A DNA stretch of 64,000 nt. It comes from Tabrizicola sp. (GTDB lineage: Bacteria > Pseudomonadota > Alphaproteobacteria > Rhodobacterales > Rhodobacteraceae). Each line of letters begins with the position of its first letter. Positions within the stretch are counted from its first letter, which is position 1. Below are positions 32,400 through 42,069 of the stretch, piece after piece. The stretch spans positions 342,032-406,031 of the forward strand of contig NZ_JALHQD010000003.1 of NCBI RefSeq assembly GCF_022842145.1. Reading direction: 5' to 3'. The notes beneath the pieces were generated by a model, which searched no databases, was not told where the DNA came from, and saw only the letters and a list, made by a program, of their open reading frames with translations. The translations under genes and the position numbers were made by a program.

Positions 32400-34526
32400 A
32401 TGACGGACCTGAAGGCATGGGAGGCGCTGGCCTCGAAAGAGTTGAAGGGCAAGGGCCCGGAGGCCCTGAACTGGCAGACGCTGGAGGGGATCACGGTCAA
32501 GCCGCTATACACGGCCGCCGATGTGGAGGGCTTGCCGCAGATGGGCGAGCTGCCGGGCGTGGCACCCTTCACGCGGGGGGTACGGGCGACGATGTATGCC
32601 GGGCGGCCCTGGACGATCCGGCAATATGCCGGGTTCTCGACCGCCGAGGAGTCGAACGCGTTCTACCGCAAGGCCTTGGCGGGCGGGCAGCAGGGGGTCT
32701 CGGTGGCCTTCGATCTGGCGACGCACCGGGGGTATGACTCGGATCACCCGCGGGTCGTGGGGGATGTAGGCAAGGCCGGGGTGGCGATTGACAGCGTCGA
32801 GGACATGAAGATCCTCTTCGACGGCATCCCCTTGGAAAAGATCAGCGTTTCCATGACGATGAACGGGGCCGTGATCCCGATCCTGGCCAGTTTCATCGTG
32901 GCGGGCGAAGAGCAAGGCGTGTCGCGGGCGGACCTGTCGGGGACGATCCAGAACGACATCCTGAAAGAATTCATGGTGCGGAACACCTACATCTACCCGC
33001 CCGAGCCTTCGATGCGGATCATCGCGGACATCATCGAGTTCACCTCGGCCGAGATGCCGAAGTTCAACTCGATTTCCATCAGCGGCTACCACATGCAGGA
33101 AGCCGGGGCGAACCTGGTGCAGGAGCTGGCCTTCACGCTGGCCGACGGCAAGGAATATGTCCGCACCGCCATCGAACGCGGGATGGACGTCGACGATTTC
33201 GCCGGGCGGCTGTCGTTCTTCTTCGCCATCGGGATGAACTTCTTCATGGAGGTCGCCAAGCTGCGCGCCGCGCGGATGCTGTGGCACCGGATCATGGACG
33301 ACTTCGGGGCGAAGAAGACCTCCAGCCTGATGCTGCGGACGCATTGCCAGACCTCGGGCGTGTCCTTGCAGGAGCAGGACCCCTACAACAACGTGATCCG
33401 CACGGCCTATGAGGCGATGGCGGCGGTTCTTGGGGGCACTCAATCCCTGCATACGAACGCGCTGGACGAGGCGATTGCCTTGCCGACCGAGTTCGCGGCG
33501 CGGATTGCCCGGAATACCCAACTAATCTTGCAGGAGGAGACGGGGATCACCCATGTCGTCGATCCTCTGGCGGGGTCCTACTACGTGGAAAGCCTGACGA
33601 ACCAGCTTGCCGAACAGGCGTGGAAGTTGATCGAAGAGGTCGAGGCGATGGGCGGCATGACCAAGGCGGTGGCCTCGGGGATGCCGAAGCTGCGGATCGA
33701 GGAGTCGGCTGCCCGCAGGCAGGCGATGATCGACCGGGGCGAGGAGGTGATCGTCGGGGTCAACAAGTACCGCAAGGACAAGGAAGACCCGATCGACATC
33801 CGCGACATCGACAACGGTGCAGTGCGCGACGCTCAGGTCGCGCGGCTGAAGACGGTGCGGGGCTCGCGCGACGAGGCGCGGTGCCAGGCGGCGCTGGCGG
33901 AGTTGACGCGGCGGGCGGGTGAGGGTGGCAACCTACTGGAAGCGGCGGTGGAGGCGGCCCGCGCCAGGGCCTCGGTCGGGGAGATATCGGACGCAATGGA
34001 AAAGGTGTTCGGGCGGCATCGGGCCGAGGTGAAGACCCTGGCGGGGGTCTATGGCGCGGCCTACGAGGGGGACGCCGGGTTCCAGCAGATCCAGCAGGAC
34101 GTGGAGGCCTTTGCGGAGGCCGAGGGTCGGCGGCCGCGGATGCTGGTCGTGAAGATGGGGCAGGACGGGCATGACCGGGGGGCTAAGGTGATCGCCACGG
34201 CCTTTGCTGACATCGGGTTCGATGTCGACGTGGGGCCGCTGTTCCAGACGCCCGAGGAAGCGGCGCAGGACGCGATTGACAACGATGTCCATGTGATCGG
34301 GATCTCCAGCCAGGCGGCGGGGCACAAGACGCTGGCTCCGAAGCTGATCGAGGTGCTGAAGGCGCGGGGGGCGGGGGATATTCTGGTCATCTGCGGGGGG
34401 GTCATTCCGCAGCAGGACTATGATTTCCTGAAGGGGGCCGGGGTGAAGGCGATCTTCGGGCCGGGGACCAACATTCCCGCGGCGGCGAAGGAGATCCTGG
34501 ATCTGATCCGCGCGGCGCGGGGGTAG
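32400..34526 (+). CDS. scpA: Methylmalonyl-CoA mutase
   Basis: The 708-residue single-chain B12 enzyme converts (R)-methylmalonyl-CoA to succinyl-CoA, completing propionate entry to the TCA cycle. The N-terminal TIM barrel is seen in [32 protein letters not shown] and [14 protein letters not shown]. The C-terminal cobalamin-binding domain has the histidine motif [11 protein letters not shown] and [10 protein letters not shown]. The ATG has a GGAGAG ribosome site. It follows pccA with one opposite-strand gene between. An epimerase gene is not in the window. Confidence 0.95.
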   Translation: MTDLKAWEALASKELKGKGPEALNWQTLEGITVKPLYTAADVEGLPQMGELPGVAPFTRGVRATMYAGRPWTIRQYAGFSTAEESNAFYRKALAGGQQGVSVAFDLATHRGYDSDHPRVVGDVGKAGVAIDSVEDMKILFDGIPLEKISVSMTMNGAVIPILASFIVAGEEQGVSRADLSGTIQNDILKEFMVRNTYIYPPEPSMRIIADIIEFTSAEMPKFNSISISGYHMQEAGANLVQELAFTLADGKEYVRTAIERGMDVDDFAGRLSFFFAIGMNFFMEVAKLRAARMLWHRIMDDFGAKKTSSLMLRTHCQTSGVSLQEQDPYNNVIRTAYEAMAAVLGGTQSLHTNALDEAIALPTEFAARIARNTQLILQEETGITHVVDPLAGSYYVESLTNQLAEQAWKLIEEVEAMGGMTKAVASGMPKLRIEESAARRQAMIDRGEEVIVGVNKYRKDKEDPIDIRDIDNGAVRDAQVARLKTVRGSRDEARCQAALAELTRRAGEGGNLLEAAVEAARARASVGEISDAMEKVFGRHRAEVKTLAGVYGAAYEGDAGFQQIQQDVEAFAEAEGRRPRMLVVKMGQDGHDRGAKVIATAFADIGFDVDVGPLFQTPEEAAQDAIDNDVHVIGISSQAAGHKTLAPKLIEVLKARGAGDILVICGGVIPQQDYDFLKGAGVKAIFGPGTNIPAAAKEILDLIRAARG

Positions 34527-34638
34527 GCACCGCGCGTGGTGCGGAGGTTCGCGGCCATGAATTCAAGCACTTGGCTGCGGGCATTCATGGGGTGTTAACC
34601 TGAATTCGGGCGGTCAGCCAGGCAGCTGGCCTCCCCCT

Positions 34639-35610
34639 TCAGGCCGGGGCCAGACGCGCAAAGACGCCGATGCAGTCGTACTTGCGGTCCGGCGGAAGCC
34701 GCGCCGAGCGGGCAAGAAGCGCGAAGGAGTTGAGCAGGCTGCGGTGCGGACTGGCAACGCCCTCATTTGCCAGCATGGTGTGGATCTGGTTTTCCCAGGC
34801 CCGCCAGCCAGTGGTGAAGTGCCGGGTATAGCCGTGATGGTTCAGGTCGAAGACCGTCAGCCCCGCCGCGTTGCACAGGCCGGTCAGCGACGATCTGGTG
34901 AAGAAATGCAGGTGCCGGGGCACGTCCAGCATCTCGGATATCTGTGCGAGGGTCCGGAAATAGACCGAACCGCAGTTCGGCACCTCGCAATAGAGGATGC
35001 CCGAGGGCGACAGGAGGTCGCGGATCGACGTCAGGGCCTTCAACGGGTCGCGGCAATGTTCCAGCACATGCGTCATGGTGACAAGATCGAAGCGCTGGCT
35101 GGCAAGCGCTTCGGGCAGGTCCTCGGCGGTGCCGGGCAGCACATCAAGCCCCTTCGACGCCGCCACGGCACGCGCCTTCGGGTCTGGTTCGACCGCGACC
35201 AGCCGACGCCCGCCTCCCGCCAGCGCTGCCAGGAAGTCGCCATTGCCGCAGCCGATGTCCAGCACCGACTGCGCCCCCGCTGCGCGCCGAAGCAGGCCCG
35301 GTGCGTCCATCAAGGTGCCACTGTCGTTGAGATAGGCGCATTTCAGCAGCACGCGGTCCATGAGCCCCGGCCTGACGTCCGGCATGTGCGACGCACCGCT
35401 GGTGTAATAGGCAGAGAGGTCATAGGCCGCCAGAAGTGCCGCATCGTCCGGCTGCCGCAGGGTCGTGCCAAGGTCGCAGGCGTCACACCAGACCAGCGAT
35501 CCCGTCCCGACCGGCGCACGCTTCTTGGCATCGACCGGCATGGTCAGCCAAGGTCGAAGACCGGTTGTCGGCGTGCCGCAAAGCGGGCAGTGATCTGCCT
35601 TGGCGGTCAT
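34639..35610 (-). CDS. SAM-dependent methyltransferase with N-terminal zinc motif
   Basis: The 323-residue protein has an N-terminal four-cysteine knuckle (CPLCGT and CDACDLGT) followed by a class I methyltransferase core with the SAM motif VLDIGCGNGDFL and the acidic loop VAVEPDPKA, then THVLEHCRDPLKAL. This layout is typical of C- or O-methyltransferases acting on sugars or small molecules. It stands alone; about 193 bases upstream are without a gene. Substrate unknown. Confidence 0.78.
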   Translation of the reverse strand: MTAKADHCPLCGTPTTGLRPWLTMPVDAKKRAPVGTGSLVWCDACDLGTTLRQPDDAALLAAYDLSAYYTSGASHMPDVRPGLMDRVLLKCAYLNDSGTLMDAPGLLRRAAGAQSVLDIGCGNGDFLAALAGGGRRLVAVEPDPKARAVAASKGLDVLPGTAEDLPEALASQRFDLVTMTHVLEHCRDPLKALTSIRDLLSPSGILYCEVPNCGSVYFRTLAQISEMLDVPRHLHFFTRSSLTGLCNAAGLTVFDLNHHGYTRHFTTGWRAWENQIHTMLANEGVASPHRSLLNSFALLARSARLPPDRKYDCIGVFARLAPA

Positions 35611-35761
35611 GTCTGAGCCCCCCTGGATACCGGTGCTTGCTGGTCCTTTGTCCCTTCCCGTGCCGATTGTGGCCCGGGCCCTTCCAGATCACGTGGGGTG
35701 ATGGGGACGCCTTTTCAAGCCATCGGCGACCGTTCCAGATGAACCGGATGGACAAGGTGCC

Positions 35762-35802
35762 GCGCCAGTCCTGCGGCCGTGGAAAGCGGCCGGTCCTGGC
35801 GC
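35762..35802 (-). terminator. Nested inverted repeat after the signal-peptide protein
   Basis: The outer arms GCGCCAG (35762-35768) and CTGGCGC (35796-35802) enclose a second GC-rich arm pair built on GCGGCCG and CGGCCG. It begins one base after the stop of the minus-strand gene. No U-tract is evident. The remaining sequence up to the methyltransferase start shows no other feature. Confidence 0.5.
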
Positions 35803-35803
35803 C

Positions 35804-36262
35804 TTAAAGCTCGATTTCGCCGTTCCGGCCGGGCTGCGGCTCTGCCTGCGGGTCAGGCCGGGACTCGGGCGCGGTTTCGGGCGCAGTTTCCGGAGCAGTT
35901 TCGGGCGCAGTCTTGGGGGACAGGGGCGCGTTGCGGCGGATCAGGATGTCGCCGTTCGGCAGCACGACCGGCATGTCATAGTTGGTGAAGTCATCCACCA
36001 GCGCGAAAAGTTCGGTGATCTTCGGGCCAATCTCTTCGCCCAAGCCCTCAAGCACCGGGGCCATCTGCTCCAGCGCCTGGCTCATCTCTGCGATGGCGGG
36101 CTCTGCCTCGGTCATGAAGCCACGGAAGAGAAGCTTGGCACCTTCCTCCATCAGGCTGAAACCGTTCTCCTCGGCTTCTGCTTCGGGGGTGGCGGGAGCT
36201 TCCTGCGCAAGGACAGGAGTGGCGGCAAGGATCAGGGCGAGTGCGAGTTTCATGAGGCGCAT
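35804..36262 (-). CDS. Exported hypothetical protein with a PETA-repeat tail
   Basis: The 152-residue protein has a signal peptide (MRLMKLALALILAATPVLAQ) and an acidic helical domain (EAEPAIAEMSQALEQMAPVL) ending in DMPVVLPNGDILIRR. A C-terminal tail is built from four 12-base repeats (35865-35912) encoding APET units. Proteins of this type are common in Rhodobacteraceae, with no known role. The ATG at 36262 or 36253 could be used. Confidence 0.65.
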   Translation of the reverse strand: MRLMKLALALILAATPVLAQEAPATPEAEAEENGFSLMEEGAKLLFRGFMTEAEPAIAEMSQALEQMAPVLEGLGEEIGPKITELFALVDDFTNYDMPVVLPNGDILIRRNAPLSPKTAPETAPETAPETAPESRPDPQAEPQPGRNGEIEL

Positions 36263-36284
36263 ATGGGAAGCGCCAGGGGTGTTG

Positions 36285-37349
36285 TCAAACCCTCGAGGGC
36301 AGGACGCCGAAGGGCAGGTCAATAGTCACCGGAAAATGGTCCGACGCCTGCAAAAGCGCCTCGCGCAGTTCGGGGACATCCATCACACCGGGGTCGTTGA
36401 ACGGATGCCAGATGCGCCATTTGGGCTGCTGGGCGGCAAGGTCGGGCGAGACCATGACGAAATCGAGAAGCGCCTCGAAGAACCGTTTTTGCGGCGCGAT
36501 GTAGAAGCGCGCGGTGGTGGGAGCCAGACCGACCCGGCGTTGCAGGGCCATCGCTGCATGGGGATCGGACAGAGTTAAAGCCGGGTCGGGCGTGGTGCCA
36601 AGAACGATCTCGACCCCGGAATGGCCGAACAGCTTTTCGAATTCGTCGATGCCGGGGCCGTCGTTGAAATCGCCCATCACGATCAGGCTGTCGCCCTGCG
36701 CCAGATGAGCCTCGACCCGCTGGCGGAGCCAGAGGCACTGGGCAAGCTGCTTGCGGCGGTTCTCGATCGACAGGCGGATCTGCGCTTCGCGCCCGACGGC
36801 ACCGTAGGGGTTCTTCGACTTGGCGTGGACGCCGATGAGCCGCAGCTTCACGCCTTCGGCGGTGGTCACCGCAAGCTCGAACGGCGGCTTGGAAAAGCGG
36901 ATCGTCTCGCTGATGTTGTCGGCATCAAGGTCGTAGCGGAAGGTGGTGTCGAAGCGGGGCGCCTCATGCGAGCCGTGGCTGGTCGACGGCGCGCCTTGCG
37001 GATCGTGGCGGGCGGTCAGGCGGTCGGGGTCGTAGAGGAACGCGATTTCCTGTTCCGTGTCAGAGGGATAGCCGATCAGCGCGCGATGGGCCCGCAGGCC
37101 GGCGGCCTTGGCGAAGGTTTCCAGCGCGCGGGCGGTGGACCGCTTGCCGTTGGTGTCCGGGGCCTCGATGATCATGACGCCGTCGGCATCCAGTGCGGTG
37201 AACACGATGGCCAGCGCGGCCAGCTGTTCGCCGCGGCTAAGCTTGTAGCGACTGGAGGGGGCGTGGTCGTCCAGCATCCGGCCATGGTCATCGAACAGCG
37301 CGTTGAACCATTCGACGTTGTAGGTGGCAAGCCGCAGGGGCCGGGTCAT
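36285..37349 (-). CDS. Endonuclease/exonuclease/phosphatase family protein
   Basis: The 354-residue protein has the metal-dependent EEP fold: LATYNVEWFNALF (Asn of the first metal motif), VMIIEAPDT, VHAKSKNP and VMGDFNDGP, ending with SDHFPVTIDL (catalytic Asp-His). Members cleave nucleic acid or phosphoesters; the substrate is unknown. It overlaps the upstream DjlA-like gene by four bases (ATGA), so the two are co-translated. Confidence 0.85.
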   Translation of the reverse strand: MTRPLRLATYNVEWFNALFDDHGRMLDDHAPSSRYKLSRGEQLAALAIVFTALDADGVMIIEAPDTNGKRSTARALETFAKAAGLRAHRALIGYPSDTEQEIAFLYDPDRLTARHDPQGAPSTSHGSHEAPRFDTTFRYDLDADNISETIRFSKPPFELAVTTAEGVKLRLIGVHAKSKNPYGAVGREAQIRLSIENRRKQLAQCLWLRQRVEAHLAQGDSLIVMGDFNDGPGIDEFEKLFGHSGVEIVLGTTPDPALTLSDPHAAMALQRRVGLAPTTARFYIAPQKRFFEALLDFVMVSPDLAAQQPKWRIWHPFNDPGVMDVPELREALLQASDHFPVTIDLPFGVLPSRV

Positions 37350-38059
37350 GCGGCCGCCTTGGCGGAGATTTCGCGCCAGGCTTCGTTGATCAACTGCAAC
37401 CGGCGTTCGGCCAGTTTCATTGCCTCGGGCGGGACGCCGCGGGATTGCAGGACGTCGGGGTGGGTGTCGCGGACGAGGTCCTTCCAGGCCTTGCGGGCAG
37501 CGTCCTTCGGCGCGTCGCGGGGCAGGCCGAGGACGTCGTAGGGGTCGCGCGGGGCGCCTTCGACAAGGCGCGAGCGGACGATGTTGAAGCAGCGGTCGTC
37601 CAGCCCGAAGGCGTCGGCGACATGGAAAAGGAAGGCGTCCTCGCCGGCGTGGTAGGAGCCGTCGGCAATGGCGATCTGGAAGAGGGCCTCGAGGATGTCG
37701 ACCAGGACGTGGTGGTCGTCGGCGCAGATGCGGTGGCCGTCGGGGTTGAAGAGGCGGGCGATCTTGCGGGCATAGGCGTCAAAACCCGCGACATCCTGGC
37801 GGGCCAGGTCGTAGACCCGTGCGGCGTGCTGTTCCTCGCCCTCGGGGAAGGTGAAGATGCGGCGGAAGGCGGTGACCTCGTCGCGGGTCACGGTGCCGTC
37901 GGCCTTGGCCATCTTGGCACCAAGCGCGAGGACGGCGATGGTGAAGCCAATGGAGTGTTCCGGTGCGGGATCGTTGCGCAGGCGGTCGAAGACCACGGAC
38001 AAGGGCTCGCCCTTGGCGAGGGCGGCGAGGGCCTCGGTAATGCGGGTCCAGATCGACAT
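37346..38059 (-). CDS. DjlA-like cochaperone (TerB plus J domain)
   Basis: The 237-residue protein has an N-terminal TerB-like helical domain (ALGAKMAKADGTVTRDEV and IAIADGSYHAGEDAFL) and a C-terminal J domain with DPYDVLGLP, the essential HPD in RDTHPDVL, and LINEAWREI. This is the DjlA architecture except that no N-terminal membrane anchor is evident. It should stimulate DnaK. It leads a two-gene operon with the EEP-family protein. Confidence 0.85.
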   Translation of the reverse strand: MSIWTRITEALAALAKGEPLSVVFDRLRNDPAPEHSIGFTIAVLALGAKMAKADGTVTRDEVTAFRRIFTFPEGEEQHAARVYDLARQDVAGFDAYARKIARLFNPDGHRICADDHHVLVDILEALFQIAIADGSYHAGEDAFLFHVADAFGLDDRCFNIVRSRLVEGAPRDPYDVLGLPRDAPKDAARKAWKDLVRDTHPDVLQSRGVPPEAMKLAERRLQLINEAWREISAKAAA

Positions 38060-38090
38060 GGGGGGACTTTATCGCGGCGAATGGCAGATG

Positions 38091-38576
38091 TCAGAGGAAT
38101 TTCTGCATCAGCACAAGGTCCATGTAGCGGCCGAACTTGAAGCCGGCTTCGTGGATGGTGGCGATGTGGCGGTAGCCAAGGCGGGCGTGGAAGGCGCGGC
38201 CTTCGGGGTTTTCGCCCGAGACGCCGGCGATCATCTGGTGGGCACCGCGGGCGCGGGCGTGGCCTTCGACGGCGGTCATCAGCGCGCGCCCGATCCCGCG
38301 GCCGTGGGTGCCGGGAAGGAGGGAGATCGAATGCTCCATGCAGGTGCGGTAGCCCTCGCCGCCACGGAACTGGCCGTAGCTGGCCTGGCCGAGAAGCGTG
38401 TCACCCATCGCCGCGACAAGGAAGGCGTGGCCGGAGGCTGCCTTGGCGGCGATCATGCCGAGGATGTCGTCCTCGGACTTCGGGACCGGGTTGAAGGTGA
38501 CGGCGGTGGTCTCGATCCAGTGGTTGAGGAGTGCGGCGAGAGCCTTGGCGTCGGCGGGTTCGGCGGGGCGGATCAT
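38091..38576 (-). CDS. GNAT-family N-acetyltransferase (phosphinothricin/MnaT-like)
   Basis: The 161-residue acetyltransferase has the start MIRPAEPADAKALAALLNHW and the acetyl-CoA loop GTHGRGIGRALM, with GEGYRTCMEHSISLLP before it. The pattern matches the Pat/MnaT group that acetylates amino-acid analogues such as phosphinothricin or methionine sulfoximine. Its ATG overlaps the upstream VOC gene stop by four bases. Confidence 0.8.
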   Translation of the reverse strand: MIRPAEPADAKALAALLNHWIETTAVTFNPVPKSEDDILGMIAAKAASGHAFLVAAMGDTLLGQASYGQFRGGEGYRTCMEHSISLLPGTHGRGIGRALMTAVEGHARARGAHQMIAGVSGENPEGRAFHARLGYRHIATIHEAGFKFGRYMDLVLMQKFL

Positions 38577-39184
38577 GTCAGGACGCGGAGACCTTGCGGC
38601 GTGTCGAAGGTTGCTCGGAGCGAGCGGTAGGGGCCAAGCCGGACGTGCAGGCGGGGGTCGGCTAGGCCCTCGAGGGCGGCTTGCAGGGCCGGGGCGTCGG
38701 GGTGGGTGATGTCCAGCCGGGTCAGGCGGATGCCGTGGTCCCGCAGGGTGCGCGCGGGGTGAAGGTCGCCCTGCCACTGGATCAGCGCGGGAAAGCAGTC
38801 GTCGAAAGGAAGCTTGCCCAAGGCAGGCACGGCAAAGCGCCAGCGGTAGTCGCCGCGGGCAAGGTCAGTGGCGGTGCCCGTGCCCTCGGGCGCGGCAGCC
38901 AGGGCGGCATCCAGGTCGTCGGTCCGGCAGATCCAGTTCGTCAGGCGGGGCGGACCCTGGAAATGGTCGAGGTCGAACCAGCGGGGATGGGGGGGGCTGG
39001 CGGCCTCGGGGTCGATGGCGATGACTTCGAGGTAAAGGTCGCCAAGTCCCAGAAGGCGGTTGTGCGTGCCCATGTGCGGGTGCTTGCCCCCGCCTGTCAG
39101 CGGCACGCCAAGCGTCGCCTCTACCCAAGCGGCACCTTCTTCCAGCGTCGCGGCGGAGACGGCAAGGTGATCAAGCTGCAGCAT
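38573..39184 (-). CDS. VOC/glyoxalase-like domain protein
   Basis: The 203-residue protein starts LQLDHLAVSAATLEEGAAWVE, the vicinal-oxygen-chelate pattern, followed by GTHNRLLGLGDLYLEVIAID. It matches the glyoxalase-like domain family. Function is unknown. The ATG at 39184 shares a base with the ppx stop; a GTG one codon earlier is possible. It is in an operon-like row ppx-VOC-GNAT. Confidence 0.75.
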   Translation of the reverse strand: MLQLDHLAVSAATLEEGAAWVEATLGVPLTGGGKHPHMGTHNRLLGLGDLYLEVIAIDPEAASPPHPRWFDLDHFQGPPRLTNWICRTDDLDAALAAAPEGTGTATDLARGDYRWRFAVPALGKLPFDDCFPALIQWQGDLHPARTLRDHGIRLTRLDITHPDAPALQAALEGLADPRLHVRLGPYRSLRATFDTPQGLRVLT

Positions 39185-40752
39185 CACTCGACGGCTTTCA
39201 GCACGACCTTGGTCTGCGCCTTCAGGGACAGCGCCAAGGCGGCGAAACGGGCCTGCGCGACCTCGCCAAAAAGGCCGAGGCCGTCTTCAGTCAGGGCCAG
39301 GGTCAACTGGCGCTTCTTGAGGTTCCAGCGCAATTCGCCGGCCTGGGTCGGATCGCCGATCGAGAACATTGCCCCGAACCGCATCGCCTTGCCCAGTGCC
39401 TCGGCCTCCTGGATGTCGGTTTCGCTCAGCAGGCGGAAGAGCGGCTCCATCCTGCTGCCGGCTCGGCTGTTCTTGTAACGGTGGAGGAGCGCCAGGCCCA
39501 GGAACACCCGGCCGGGGTGGTCAAGGCCGCCAAGGTTCGCGCGGGTCGCGTTGTCGAAGCACGCTTCGGCGCGGTAGTCGGGGTGGGCGCGCCAGGTGGT
39601 GTCGTGCAGCAGGCACGCGGCCTTGACGAGACGCAGACGCTCCTGCGTCGCCCCCTTGAAGAGGGGTTCGAGAAAGCTGAACAGCTTCTTTCCGAAGCCC
39701 GGGATGCGCGCCTGGGTAAGCTCGGTCATCCGCGCCGCCTCGATCAGGGGGTCGCGGGCGCGCAGGCGTTCGGGCATCTGTTCGTAAAGCAGCCCCTCGC
39801 GGATGCCATAGGCCGAGACATCGATCTCGGAGGGTTTCAGCACGCGGATGATCTCGCGCAGGACCTCGCAGGCGAGGGGGACCAGCTCCATCCGTTCAGC
39901 ACTGGTGCCGGTGCGGCCCCGCAGGGCGGGCAGGTCGGTGGTCTGCAGCCAGTCCAGCGTGGCAAGAAGCCCCTCGGGCGTCATGCGGTATTCGTGCAGC
40001 ACGGTCAGCGGGTAATTCCGCCGCTCCATGTCCAGCCGCGCGATGACCCGCCAGCTGCCCCCGACAAGGTAGATGCGGTCCGCGTCGGGCTTGATGTCGC
40101 GGATGGCGGCTTCCAAGATCGCGTCGATATGCGCCTTGCGCTTTTTGGGGTCGGCCGAAACCTGTTGCAGACGGAACGGGCCCAGCGGCGTCGAAACCCG
40201 ATGGCCGACGCGGCCGTTGCCGATGCGGGCAAGTTCCATGGAATTGCCGCCGATGTCGCAGACGATGCCCTTGGCGTCGGGCCAGCCCAAGAGGACGCCC
40301 TGGGCCGAGAGCCGCGCCTCTTCGTCGCCGTCGATGACGTGGAGCCGAAGGCCGGTCTCGCGCAGGACGCGGGCCTGGAATTCGGGGCCGTCCTCGGCTT
40401 CACGGGTGGCGGCGGTGGCGACGACGGTGAAGGGGGAGATGTCCATGCCCTTGGCCAGAAGCGAGAACCGCTTCAGGGCGGACACGGCGCGTTCCTTGCC
40501 TTCGGGGTTCAGCCGCCCGGTCTGCGCGAGGCCCTTGCCCAGGCCGCACATGATCTTTTCGTTGTAGAAATAGGCCGGGCTGCGCGCGGCCCCATCGAAG
40601 ACCACCATGCGGACCGAGTTCGAGCCGACATCGACCACCCCGACCCGCGACAGCGCGCGGGCGGAAGGGTCGTCGAACAGCGGTTTGCCGAAGGGGCCCC
40701 AATCGCCCGCATCGTCGTCATCGGGAAGGGCGGCGTGTCCGTCAGCGGCCAT
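39184..40752 (-). CDS. ppx: Ppx/GppA family exopolyphosphatase
   Basis: The 522-residue protein belongs to the sugar-kinase/Hsp70 superfamily phosphatases that hydrolyse polyphosphate or pppGpp. The first phosphate motif is VVDVGSNSVRMVVFDG, the second DIGGNSMELARI, and VATAATREAEDGPEF lies between. A C-terminal HD-like domain contains ACLLHDTTWRAHPDY. About 35 acidic residues precede the fold. Polyphosphate versus pppGpp preference cannot be read from sequence. Confidence 0.87.
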   Translation of the reverse strand: MAADGHAALPDDDDAGDWGPFGKPLFDDPSARALSRVGVVDVGSNSVRMVVFDGAARSPAYFYNEKIMCGLGKGLAQTGRLNPEGKERAVSALKRFSLLAKGMDISPFTVVATAATREAEDGPEFQARVLRETGLRLHVIDGDEEARLSAQGVLLGWPDAKGIVCDIGGNSMELARIGNGRVGHRVSTPLGPFRLQQVSADPKKRKAHIDAILEAAIRDIKPDADRIYLVGGSWRVIARLDMERRNYPLTVLHEYRMTPEGLLATLDWLQTTDLPALRGRTGTSAERMELVPLACEVLREIIRVLKPSEIDVSAYGIREGLLYEQMPERLRARDPLIEAARMTELTQARIPGFGKKLFSFLEPLFKGATQERLRLVKAACLLHDTTWRAHPDYRAEACFDNATRANLGGLDHPGRVFLGLALLHRYKNSRAGSRMEPLFRLLSETDIQEAEALGKAMRFGAMFSIGDPTQAGELRWNLKKRQLTLALTEDGLGLFGEVAQARFAALALSLKAQTKVVLKAVE

Positions 40753-40836
40753 CAGAAGAATCCCCCGGGGTCTTGCGGCGGCATCGTGCAGGCCCGCGCC
40801 TGAAGGGTCAACCGTCGGGCCGGATTGCGGTTCCGT

Positions 40837-41052
40837 CTATCGCTTCGGCTTGGGCGCAGGCTTCTGGCCGATGACGCGTGCAGCTTCGGCGGCGGCGCGC
40901 AGTTCCTCGGCGATTTCCTCGGCTTCCTCGGGGTCGAAATCGAGCGGCAGTTCGATCCCGCCCTCGGCCTCGACATAGATGCGGACCATGCCGGCGTCGG
41001 TCGGCCCGATCTGCAGGTTGGCGGCGACTTCGCTGGAGTTGTTGATGCCCAT
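40837..41052 (-). CDS. Small conserved protein (DUF6324-like)
   Basis: The 71-residue protein begins MGINNSSEVAANLQIGPTDA, then MVRIYVEAEGGIELPLDF and an acidic helix EEAEEIAEELRAAAEAA. The pattern is a short beta-rich half plus a helix with a basic tail. It looks like a Rhodobacteraceae-specific family (DUF6324, recalled by pattern). The start at 41052 is preferred over an upstream GC-rich extension. Confidence 0.65.
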   Translation of the reverse strand: MGINNSSEVAANLQIGPTDAGMVRIYVEAEGGIELPLDFDPEEAEEIAEELRAAAEAARVIGQKPAPKPKR

Positions 41053-41179
41053 GATCCGTGCTCCCGGCTTTGCGGCGGGGGTAGCGGGCGATGCGGCGCG
41101 GTGCAAGGAAAAACCGCCCCGCGGGGCTGGCGAAGGTGCTTGCAATTCGGGGGGAGGGGGTCTAAATCGCGCCTCGAGT

Positions 41180-41256
41180 GCAGCTTTAGCTCAGTTGGTT
41201 AGAGCACCAGATTGTGGATCTGGGGGTCCCCCGTTCGAGCCGGGGAAGCTGTACCA
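41180..41256 (+). tRNA. tRNA-His (anticodon GTG)
   Basis: The 77-base sequence folds as a cloverleaf. The acceptor strand GCAGCTT (41180-41186) pairs with AAGCTGT (41246-41252), U8-A9 follow, then D-stem GCTC, an anticodon stem CCAGA/TCTGG around TTGTGGA, and a T-arm with GTTCGAG. The discriminator is A73 (41253) and CCA is encoded (41254-41256). The base before position 1 is T, so no G-1 is encoded, which fits the alphaproteobacterial exception for tRNA-His. The 272 bases that follow, to the DUF4142 gene, contain no clear gene. Confidence 0.93.
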
Positions 41257-41528
41257 TCACTCAATCCCCCCAAGTTTGGAATCACTCGCCTGTTGGTGCG
41301 GGGCAACTCTTGTCCGGCTTTCCATTTCCGACATGACACTGGGGTCTGCGGTAACTGTTCCAGTCAGTCCGTCGTTGCAATGGATATCCCCAAGCTGTCC
41401 TCGCACATGGCTGCTAGCCTGGTGGCCCCGCCGGCCGACGCGCCGGGCTGAAGCGGCTCGCAGGACCAATCTCCGGAACATTTCCGTCACGGCGAAGGTT
41501 GTCGGCCGGTCATAGAAGGAACACGGAC

Positions 41529-42065
41529 ATGAAACACACAGCTGCCATTCTTTGCCTCTTCGTCGGTCTGACCGGTCCCTTGCCTGCGGTGGCCCAGACC
41601 ACCGAAGCCGCAGTTGCCGCCAAGGAAGAGGACCTGGCCAAGGCGGTGACCGACCCGGCGGCCTTTGCCCGTCTGGCGGCCTCGTCCAACATGCTGGAGA
41701 TCGAGTCCAGCACGCTTGCGCTTGAGCGCAGCCAGAACGCCGATGTCCAGGCCTTTGCCCAGAAGATGATCGATGACCACACGGCTGCAGGCGAGAAGAT
41801 GCAGGCGGCCGCGAAGGAGGCCGGGGTCGAGGTTCCGACCGAGATGAACGAGGCCGACCAGCAGGCGCTGCAGGCCTTGCAGGACGCGGGCGAGTTCGAC
41901 CAGGCCTATCTGGACCTGCAGACCAAGGCCCATGACGAGGCGGTGAGCCTGTTCGAGGCCTTCTCGACCGGGGCCGAGGACAGCGCGCTGCGCGGCTTTG
42001 CCAGCGAGACGCTGCCCAAGTTGCAGGAGCACCAGACCCAGGCCCGCGACCTGAACGGCGCCTGA
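41529..42065 (+). CDS. Exported DUF4142 protein
   Basis: The 178-residue protein has a signal peptide (MKHTAAILCLFVGLTGPLPAVAQ is cut after the AVAQ region) and a helical DUF4142 domain: AFARLAASSNMLEIESS, AQKMIDDHTAAGEKM, and AHDEAVSLFEAF, a ferritin-like fold. The ribosome site is AAGGA. DUF4142 genes are often stress-induced; a GGAAC sequence upstream may be part of an alternative-sigma promoter, but this is weak. Confidence 0.82.
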   Translation: MKHTAAILCLFVGLTGPLPAVAQTTEAAVAAKEEDLAKAVTDPAAFARLAASSNMLEIESSTLALERSQNADVQAFAQKMIDDHTAAGEKMQAAAKEAGVEVPTEMNEADQQALQALQDAGEFDQAYLDLQTKAHDEAVSLFEAFSTGAEDSALRGFASETLPKLQEHQTQARDLNGA

Positions 42066-42069
42066 TCTC

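Noticed and set aside
41460..41528. EcfG-type promoter upstream of the DUF4142 gene (GGAAC and GTTG)
   Set aside because: The spacing is about 18 bases, the second element is weak, and the sigma factor is not established in this lineage. It is too weak to list as a feature.
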